Shown one piece after another: positions 31,532 to 36,791 of a DNA stretch of 36,791 nt. Position 1 is the first letter of the stretch; each line of letters starts with the position of its first letter. The notes below the pieces were generated by a model that saw only the letters and a list, made by a program, of their open reading frames with translations, did no database searches and was not told the origin of the DNA. This DNA is from Alphaproteobacteria bacterium (GTDB lineage: Bacteria; Pseudomonadota; Alphaproteobacteria; Rhizobiales; Aestuariivirgaceae): the NCBI GenBank assembly GCA_020441605.1, contig JAGRLX010000040.1:1-36791 (forward strand), written 5' to 3'. The position numbers and the translations under genes are program-made.

Positions 31532-31821
31532 GATGCGATCTCCTGTCCTCTTTTCATGTCAGCGCCGCTCTGCCGCCACGCCGCCAAAGACCCCACGGCG
31601 ATGGTCACAGCGGGCGCCATGGGGTTTCGATTGGTCGTATCCGCCGAAACCACGATGGCAACATCCTCGACATCCTTCACACTGATGTGACATCTCAACG
31701 GATAACGCTCGACCGTACAGGTGTCAGCGCCTGCCAGTTCGAGACCTGGCACGAGCCCTGCGCAACGCCTGCGCCGCGCACCAGTAACGATGATCGACCC
31801 GTCCTTGACTGAGCACGACAT
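31528..31821 (-). CDS. 97-residue protein of unknown function, first in the operon
   Basis: I do not recognise a family. The frame begins with ATG at 31821 directly behind a strong GGGAGG ribosome binding site (5-base spacing) and ends in an ATGA overlap with the dehydrogenase gene, both good signs of a real gene. The protein starts MSCSVKDGSIIVTGARRRRC, has a short Arg-rich patch, four Cys in its first half and no signal peptide or membrane helix. It may be a small accessory protein, a decayed gene or a translated leader that couples dehydrogenase translation. It is the first gene of the nine-gene leftward unit. Confidence 0.55.
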   Translation of the reverse strand: MSCSVKDGSIIVTGARRRRCAGLVPGLELAGADTCTVERYPLRCHISVKDVEDVAIVVSADTTNRNPMAPAVTIAVGSLAAWRQSGADMKRGQEIAS

Positions 31822-32061
31822 CCTTGCCTCCCACACCGACCGCGGCGCTTTCTTGCTCTTGTCATGGTCCGCGCAAGACTCCCGGCTCCCAATTGCCAGG
31901 GCGAATAGGCTGCGCGGATGAAGTCCGCATCATGATCCTAACGGACCCAGCTCCAACCTTGCTGCAGAAGTTTATCATTTTGAGAATTTTTCAGAACCTC
32001 CGCTACTCTCTTCTTGGGCACACTGCCGTCAAGATTGGCTCAATGCTCGCGGGAGAACGGC
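31822..32061. promoter_or_regulatory. divergent control region between the ABC/dehydrogenase operon and the EboE-complex operon
   Basis: A 240-base divergent region. GCGGA (31914-31918) with TCCGC (31924-31928) is a short inverted repeat, next to the palindrome ATCATGAT (31929-31936). A weak plus-strand promoter, TTGCTG then 17 bases then GAGAAT, lies in the AT-richer stretch just after it (about 31959-31987). I see no convincing minus-strand promoter. A shared regulator for both directions is likely from the layout; the winged-helix/solute-binding protein at 20131 is a candidate. Confidence 0.35.
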
Positions 32062-33261
32062 ATGCAGCTCGCCAACGGAATGGGACACCTGACGTATTCA
32101 ACTCTCGTCCACCCGGGTGATACGTGGGACGATATCTGGGCAAGCCTTCGCAAATACGTGCCGCAGGTGAAGAAGAACGTATGCCCTTCGGACAAGTTCG
32201 GTGTGTCGCTGCGCATCTCTGGTGCCACCTCGGAAACGCTGATCAACTCACCCGAGAAGCGCGCCGATCTTCGCATGTTTCTCGATGACCACGACATGTA
32301 TCTCTACACGGTCAATGCCTTTCCCCACGGGCCGTTCAAGAACCAGATCGTGAAGGAACAGGTTTACGAACCAGATTGGAGTTCGGAGACCCGTCTGAAA
32401 TACACCATGAACGTGGCCACCATTCTTGCCGATGTTGCGCCGGATTTCGTCAACCCGTCGATCCAGACGCCGCCACTCGGTTTCAAGCCCAATGTAACGA
32501 GCGAGGCCGTCGTTGCAGCCTACGCTGAGAACATCCGCAAGCTGGCAACCCACGTCAACAATATCCACCGCTACAAGGGCCGCACCGTCACCCTGGCCAT
32601 CGAACCGGAGCCCGCCTGCTTTCTGGAGACGACGCCCGAAACCATCAGCTTCTTCAACAATCACCTGCGCACGGAGGATTCCTTTCGGAATCTCGCGGGC
32701 AAGACCGGTGCAAACCTGGACGATGCACGCGCGATCATGGCCCGCCATGTCGGCGTGGTCTATGACATCTGCCATCAGGCCGTCGAATACGAGGATATCA
32801 CCGGATCCTTGCAGGCATTGAAGGACAACGAGATCAGTGTCTGGAAACTGCAGGAAGCGGCCGCCATGATGGTTCCCCAGGTGACCCAGGAGATGGTTGA
32901 CGCCATCAGGAAATATGCCAGGACGATCTACCTGACCCAGACCCATCAACGCACGCAGGATGGTGTCATCACACGCTTTCTCAATCTCGAGGATGCGATC
33001 GCCGCTTGGGAGAAGAACCCGGTCCCGTGCGAATGGCGCATCCATTTCCACGTGCCGGTCTTTCTTGAGGATCTCGGTCCATTCAAGTCCACGCGCTTCG
33101 CGATTGCTGAAGCCCTGGCGTTCCAGAAGAAGCACCGGCTTTCGGACCAGCTCGAGATTGAGACCTATACGTGGGACGTATTGCCCGACGAGCTGAAGAC
33201 TGGCGACATTGTCGACTATGTCAGCAAGGAAATCGAGTGGGTCAAGTCGCAACTGGTGTAG
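32062..33261 (+). CDS. eboE: EboE-like TIM-barrel protein (sugar isomerase/epimerase-like)
   Basis: A 399-residue protein of the xylose-isomerase-like TIM-barrel superfamily, closest to EboE ("metabolite traffic protein") of the ebo/EDB clusters. Family marks: GHLTYSTLVHPGDTWDDIW (residues 8-26), FGVSLRISG, YTVNAFPHGPFKNQIVKEQ followed by VYEPDW (82-106), and TPPLGFKP. Acidic and His residues at barrel ends (IEPEPACFLET, YDICHQAVEYED, and HFHVP near 330) could bind metal. The ATG at 32062 has GGGAGAA upstream; upstream codons add nothing conserved. It is not in an ebo cluster here: it precedes the 2-oxoacid dehydrogenase genes by 3 bases, so it probably acts on a metabolite of the same pathway. 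Confidence 0.82.
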   Translation: MQLANGMGHLTYSTLVHPGDTWDDIWASLRKYVPQVKKNVCPSDKFGVSLRISGATSETLINSPEKRADLRMFLDDHDMYLYTVNAFPHGPFKNQIVKEQVYEPDWSSETRLKYTMNVATILADVAPDFVNPSIQTPPLGFKPNVTSEAVVAAYAENIRKLATHVNNIHRYKGRTVTLAIEPEPACFLETTPETISFFNNHLRTEDSFRNLAGKTGANLDDARAIMARHVGVVYDICHQAVEYEDITGSLQALKDNEISVWKLQEAAAMMVPQVTQEMVDAIRKYARTIYLTQTHQRTQDGVITRFLNLEDAIAAWEKNPVPCEWRIHFHVPVFLEDLGPFKSTRFAIAEALAFQKKHRLSDQLEIETYTWDVLPDELKTGDIVDYVSKEIEWVKSQLV

Positions 33262-33264
33262 GAC

Positions 33265-34278
33265 ATGACGAAAGCGAAGAAACCGCCAACGAATGACGAC
33301 ATAGGTCTCGACAAGCGTCTTGAGCTGTACCGGCTGCAGGTGGAGATCCGAGATTGCGAGAAACGGGCCTATGACCTGTTCCTGCAGAACCTGATCAAGG
33401 GCACGAGCCACCTGTCTCTGGGCCAGGAAGCGATCGCCGCGGGCTTCGCGGTGGCCATGGAGAAGGGCGACAAGTCGTTCTGCACCTATCGCGGCCACGC
33501 CCACACGCTGGCGCGCGGCGCCTCGATGGAGGGTGTGTTGGGCGAGTTGATGTTGCGCGACAACGGGCTGATGCGCGGCAAGGGTGGCTCCATGCATCTC
33601 ACATCGGTCGAGCATGGCGTCATGGGGTCCTATGCCATCATCGGCGCCCATCTGTGCATTGCCTGCGGCTCGGCCTGGCGGGCCCAGTACCTGGGCGAGA
33701 AGGATGTGACGGTGTGCTTCTTCGGCGACGGCACGACCAATATCGGGGCGTTCCACGAGGCGCTCAATTTCGCCGCGGTCTGGAAGCTGCCGGTGGTCTT
33801 CGTCTGCGAGAACAATCTCTACATGGAATATACACCCATCGGCGACGTGACGGCGGTGGAGCATCCGGCGGCGGACCGTGCCTCCGCCTATGGCCTGCCG
33901 CGCATCCTGATCGACGGCAATGATGCCGACGTGGTTTATCGAACCGCGCAGGAGGCGATAAAAAAGGCGAGAGACGGCGGCGGCCCGTCATTGATCGAAT
34001 GCCTGACCTATCGCCATTCCGGTCATTCGCGCGCCGATCCCGGCAAATACCGTCCACCGGGTGAGCTGGAGCGCTGGCTCGAGCGCGACCCGATCAAGAT
34101 CTACAAGCAGCGGCTGGCCGACTTCGGCATCACTGAGGATCAGATGAAAGCCATCGATGCGGAGAGCATGCGCAAGGTCGAGGAAGCGACCACGGCCTGC
34201 AAGGCGGCCCCGCAGGCGCCGGTCGAATTGCTGACGGCGGATGTCTACGCCGATGGAAGCTGGGCATGGCGGAACTGA
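33265..34278 (+). CDS. 2-oxoacid/acetoin dehydrogenase E1 component, alpha subunit
   Basis: A 337-residue TPP-dependent E1-alpha of the pyruvate/acetoin dehydrogenase type. The thiamine motif starts with GDG (154-156) in FFGDGTTNIGAF and ends at CENN (181-184). TYRGHAHTLARGA, GKGGSMHLTSVEHGVMGSYAIIG and the phosphorylation-loop-like YRHSGHSRADPGKYR are standard. The length suits AcoA-type enzymes. The N-terminus is Lys/Pro-rich. The start at 33265 follows the EboE stop by 3 bases, with a weak ribosome binding site, so translation may depend on the upstream gene. It pairs with the next gene to decarboxylate a 2-oxoacid, or to cleave acetoin or another hydroxyketone. Confidence 0.92.
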   Translation: MTKAKKPPTNDDIGLDKRLELYRLQVEIRDCEKRAYDLFLQNLIKGTSHLSLGQEAIAAGFAVAMEKGDKSFCTYRGHAHTLARGASMEGVLGELMLRDNGLMRGKGGSMHLTSVEHGVMGSYAIIGAHLCIACGSAWRAQYLGEKDVTVCFFGDGTTNIGAFHEALNFAAVWKLPVVFVCENNLYMEYTPIGDVTAVEHPAADRASAYGLPRILIDGNDADVVYRTAQEAIKKARDGGGPSLIECLTYRHSGHSRADPGKYRPPGELERWLERDPIKIYKQRLADFGITEDQMKAIDAESMRKVEEATTACKAAPQAPVELLTADVYADGSWAWRN

Positions 34279-35246
34279 GCTATCGCGACGCGGTGATCCG
34301 CGCCATCTCCCAGGAGATGGAACGCGACAACAATGTCGTGTTCCTCGGCGAGGATGTGGCCAAGGCCGGCGGTGTGTTCAAGGCAACCGTAGGTCTCTAC
34401 GAGAAGTTCGGCCCGCTCCGCGTGCGCGACACGCCCATAGCCGAGCAGGCGATCCTGGGTGCGGCCATGGGTGCGGCGATGACCGGGCTCCGCCCCATCG
34501 CCGAGATCATGTTCTCGGATTTCGCCGCGGTCTGCTTCGACTTCATCGCCAACGAGATGCCGAAACTCGCCTACATGAGCAATGGCCAGCTCACCTGCCC
34601 GTTGGTCATTCGCACCGGCAATGGCGCGGGTGTGCGCTTCGGGGCGCAGCATTCGCAATCGATCGAGAACTGGACCATGATGATCCCAGGCCTCAAGGTG
34701 GTGGCGCCCTCCTCGCCGGTCGATGTCATCGGCCTGATGGCCGCCGCGGTGCGCGACAACAACCCGGTGATCTTCCACGAACACAAGGCGCTCTATGCCA
34801 CCAAGGGCGAGGTGCCGGACGGCGAGATCCTTGACACGCTGGGCACGGCCAAGGTCCTGCGCCCCGGCAGGGACTGCACGATCCTGGCGCTGGCGCTGAT
34901 GGTGCCGCGCGCGCTCGAAGCGGCCGAGATCCTGGCCCGCGACCATGGCATCGATGCGGAAGTGATCGACGTGCGTTCGCTCGTGCCCCTCGACACGCAG
35001 ACGATCCTCGGCTCGGTGGCGAAGACCGGCCGCCTGTTCACCGTGGAAGAGAACCCTCGCCTCCTCGGCTGGGGCGCGGAGATCGCCTCCATCGTGGCGG
35101 ACGAGGCGTTCTGGGATCTCGACGGGCCGATCGTGCGCATCACCACGCCGCACATTCCGCTCCCCGCCGCAGACCATCTCGAGGACCTGGCGCTGCCCAA
35201 TGCGGCGCGCGTCGTCGACAAGATTTCGCGCGTGATGAACGGCTGA
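34266..35246 (+). CDS. 2-oxoacid/acetoin dehydrogenase E1 component, beta subunit
   Basis: A 326-residue transketolase-like E1-beta. FLGEDVAKAGGVFKAT, RVRDTPIAEQAILGAAMGAA, GAGVRFGAQHSQSIENW and VFHEHKALY-like IFHEHKALY are characteristic. VEENPRLLGWGAEIAS and ITTPHIPLPAADHLED mark the C-terminal domain. It overlaps E1-alpha by 13 bases in another frame, which argues for coupled 1:1 synthesis. The two form the alpha2-beta2 tetramer that transfers the acyl group to lipoyl-E2. Sequence alone does not tell pyruvate, branched-chain and acetoin types apart; the missing E3 and the catabolic context favour an acetoin-like specialised complex. Confidence 0.92.
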   Translation: MAELSYRDAVIRAISQEMERDNNVVFLGEDVAKAGGVFKATVGLYEKFGPLRVRDTPIAEQAILGAAMGAAMTGLRPIAEIMFSDFAAVCFDFIANEMPKLAYMSNGQLTCPLVIRTGNGAGVRFGAQHSQSIENWTMMIPGLKVVAPSSPVDVIGLMAAAVRDNNPVIFHEHKALYATKGEVPDGEILDTLGTAKVLRPGRDCTILALALMVPRALEAAEILARDHGIDAEVIDVRSLVPLDTQTILGSVAKTGRLFTVEENPRLLGWGAEIASIVADEAFWDLDGPIVRITTPHIPLPAADHLEDLALPNAARVVDKISRVMNG

Positions 35247-35249
35247 GCC

Positions 35250-36494
35250 ATGAGTGACACCGTCATCATGCCGCAGTTGGGCGAGACCGTCGCAGAAGGC
35301 AAGATCCTGACCTGGTTCAAGGCGGTCGGCGACAACGTCAAGACCGGCGACAAGCTGTTCGAGGTCGAGACCGATAAAGTCACGGTCGAGGTCGAGGCAA
35401 TCGCCGCGGGCAAGCTCAGCGAGATCAGGGTTGGCGAAGGGCAGACGGCGAAGGTCGGTGCCGTGGTCGCCGTTCTGGGCGGAACGGATGGGACTGCCGC
35501 TGCCGCCGCTCCGGCGAAGCCCGCTCCGGCGCTCTCGGCCTTCGCGGAGGTGAAGACCCCGACTGCGCAATTTGGCAGGGCGAAAACGGCGGATGGCATC
35601 GCCATTTCGCCGCTCGCCCGGCGATCGATCGTGGAACAAGGTGCGAGCATCGAGGCCGTCACGGCCTATGCCAAGTCGAAGAACCTCCGCCGCGTGTCCG
35701 AGAGTGACGTGAAAGCCGCTCTCGCACGGGCTTCAACAGGTGCGGCCTCTGCGCCCACTCCTGCTCCAGGTCCTTCTGCCCCGTCGGGTGGTGTGCCGCT
35801 CTCGTCAATCCGTCAAAAGACGGCTGACCGGCTGGTCGAGAACTGGCGGACCATCCCGCATGTGTTCCAGGCAGTCGAGATCGACTTCACCAACGTGGAG
35901 GCCTACCGCAGCCGGCACAAGCAGTCATTCAAGGCCGCGACCGGCTTTGCGCTCACCTATCTGCCATTCATTGCACGGGCGACCTGCCTGGCGCTCAAGG
36001 CCTTCCCCAACATCAACGCCCGGTTCGACGGCACGACGCTGCAGCCGTCGGCAGCAGTCCATCTCGGCATTGCCGTCGACCTCGATCATAAGGGTCTGGT
36101 CGTTCCCGTGATCCGCGATGCCGAAGATCTGACCGTTGCCGGGCTGGCCAAGGCCATGGGGCGTATGATCGCCAAGGCGCGCGACGGCAAGCTGACGGCG
36201 GACGATCTCTCCGGCGGCACCTATTCGATCACCAACAACGGCGCCTTCGGCACGCTGTTTACGTCCCCCATCATCAACGCCCCGCAGGTGGCCATCCTGT
36301 CGGCCGACGCCATCCGCATGCGGCCCGCCGTGGTCGAGACGGCGGAGGGCCACTTCATTGCCCCGCGCCTCATGGGCGTGCTGGGCCAGAGCTTCGACCA
36401 CCGTGCCTTCGATGGCGCCTATTCCGCCGCCTTCCTGTCGCGGCTGAAGCAGATCATCGAAACCCACGACTGGTCGACAGACATAGCGGAATAA
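35250..36494 (+). CDS. 2-oxoacid/acetoin dehydrogenase E2, dihydrolipoamide acyltransferase
   Basis: A 414-residue E2 with the full domain order: one lipoyl domain (1-77) with the lipoylated Lys43 in VETDKVTVEV, an Ala/Pro-rich linker, a peripheral subunit-binding domain (about 118-160, ISPLARRSIVEQG), a second Ala/Pro linker, and the catalytic core ending in FDHRAFDGAYSAAFL with His384 and Asp388. The core moves the acyl group to CoA. The start at 35250 follows the E1-beta stop by 3 bases. No dihydrolipoyl dehydrogenase follows directly; the next gene is an M24 protein, so E3 must come from elsewhere or beyond the window. Confidence 0.93.
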   Translation: MSDTVIMPQLGETVAEGKILTWFKAVGDNVKTGDKLFEVETDKVTVEVEAIAAGKLSEIRVGEGQTAKVGAVVAVLGGTDGTAAAAAPAKPAPALSAFAEVKTPTAQFGRAKTADGIAISPLARRSIVEQGASIEAVTAYAKSKNLRRVSESDVKAALARASTGAASAPTPAPGPSAPSGGVPLSSIRQKTADRLVENWRTIPHVFQAVEIDFTNVEAYRSRHKQSFKAATGFALTYLPFIARATCLALKAFPNINARFDGTTLQPSAAVHLGIAVDLDHKGLVVPVIRDAEDLTVAGLAKAMGRMIAKARDGKLTADDLSGGTYSITNNGAFGTLFTSPIINAPQVAILSADAIRMRPAVVETAEGHFIAPRLMGVLGQSFDHRAFDGAYSAAFLSRLKQIIETHDWSTDIAE

Positions 36495-36521
36495 GAAGCA
36501 GGAACGCGCGGAGGATCCAAC

Positions 36522-36791
36522 ATGAAGTACAACAGCCCATATTCCACTGCCGCCTGGGGCCAACAGGCCAAGGATTGGGAGCAAGGCATCGACTACAGCC
36601 GGATGTCGAAAGAGCGGCTGAAGCGGGCCCAGGAGGCCATCCGCTTCGCCGGCCTCGGCGCGGTGCTGTGCTTCAACTTCGACAACATCCGCTATGTGAC
36701 GGCGACTCATATCGGCGAATGGGCCCGCGACAAGTTCTTCCGCTATGCCCTCTGCCCGGCCGAGGGACAGCCCTTCCTGTGGGACCCGGCA
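36522..36791 (+). CDS. M24 (Xaa-Pro peptidase-like) family protein, cut by window end
   Basis: The first 90 codons of a gene that runs off the window. The ATG at 36522 follows a good GGAGGA ribosome binding site and lies 27 bases after the E2 stop. Visible sequence includes RMSKERLKRAQEAIRFAGLGAVLCFNFDNIRYVTATHIGEW, written here in parts: RLKRAQEAIR, then GLGAVLCFNFDNIRYVTATH. This is the creatinase/prolidase N-terminal domain. The pita-bread catalytic domain is outside the window, so metal ligands cannot be checked. Relatives with this opening include Xaa-Pro dipeptidases and the DMSP lyase DddP; a lyase or hydrolase role in the operon is possible. Confidence 0.8.
   Translation, partial: MKYNSPYSTAAWGQQAKDWEQGIDYSRMSKERLKRAQEAIRFAGLGAVLCFNFDNIRYVTATHIGEWARDKFFRYALCPAEGQPFLWDPA

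Noticed and set aside
32248..33864. A 538-codon minus-strand frame across EboE and E1-alpha
   Set aside because: It spans the junction of two recognisable plus-strand genes and has no domain signature; typical of GC-rich antisense frames.
34245..35639. A 464-codon minus-strand frame opposite E1-beta and E2
   Set aside because: Antisense shadow of two well-defined complex subunits.
32062..36494. Firm naming of the complex as acetoin dehydrogenase (acoABC)
   Set aside because: The motifs seen are shared by pyruvate, branched-chain and acetoin E1/E2 proteins; context favours an acetoin-like role but does not prove it.
1..36791. tRNA or rRNA genes, CRISPR arrays, insertion sequences, phage or integrase genes
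   Set aside because: No cloverleaf-like sequence, repeat array, transposase or integrase motif was noticed on either strand; a covariance-model search would be needed to exclude small RNAs.

Overview
The window is GC-rich bacterial DNA, almost fully coding, with tightly packed operons. It is most likely an alphaproteobacterium of the Hyphomicrobiales (rhizobial) type. The reasons are the family make-up (several LIV-type and ribose-type ABC transporters, a Tat-type substrate-binding protein, a fused B12 diol dehydratase, intradiol aromatic catabolism) and the many ATGA/TGATG translational overlaps. This assignment is inference; there is no rRNA or other direct taxonomic marker. I see no tRNA, rRNA, CRISPR array or insertion sequence. 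The left edge holds ribosomal protein L36, so this looks like chromosome.

Layout. (1) 1-2369: rpmJ with a near-consensus promoter on the minus strand; divergently, a small membrane protein, a MaoC hydratase, a FucU/RbsD mutarotase and a ribokinase. (2) 2380-15165, all minus strand: a pyridine-nucleotide disulfide oxidoreductase, then a long unit transcribed leftward from 15165. It encodes a Tat-exported binding protein, LivG, LivF, LivH, LivM, maleylacetate reductase, an FAD aromatic hydroxylase, a hydroxyquinol 1,2-dioxygenase with a histone-like basic tail, and a B12-dependent diol dehydratase whose large and medium subunits are fused, plus its small subunit. The simplest reading is uptake of an aromatic compound, hydroxylation to hydroxyquinol, ring cleavage and reduction of maleylacetate to 3-oxoadipate. 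(3) 15642-19344: a four-gene unit (cyclase-type hydrolase, cupin, SDR, 3-hydroxyacyl-CoA-dehydrogenase-like enzyme) divergent from an IclR regulator, with overlapping promoters and operators between them.

(4) 19396-31821: a VOC protein, an unusual regulator at 20131-21834 (N-terminal winged helix joined to a MalE-type solute-binding domain without a signal peptide), and a nine-gene minus-strand unit. That unit encodes a 97-residue orphan, a butanediol-dehydrogenase-like enzyme, a Gfo/Idh/MocA oxidoreductase, a second medium-chain alcohol dehydrogenase, a progesterone-5-beta-reductase/iridoid-synthase-like (PRISE) reductase, a ribose-type permease, its binding protein, a fused double-ATPase/permease and an SDR. 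(5) 32062-36791, plus strand: an EboE-like TIM-barrel protein, E1-alpha, E1-beta and E2 of an acetoin-dehydrogenase-like 2-oxoacid dehydrogenase complex, and the start of an M24 (Xaa-Pro peptidase-like) gene.

Regions 4 and 5 are divergent and together look like a complete, undescribed catabolic module. A polyol- or sugar-like substrate would be imported, oxidised by several NAD(P)-dependent dehydrogenases, and cleaved by a TPP-dependent complex to acyl-CoA. The solute-binding-domain regulator is a candidate sensor. Substrates are not deducible from sequence alone.
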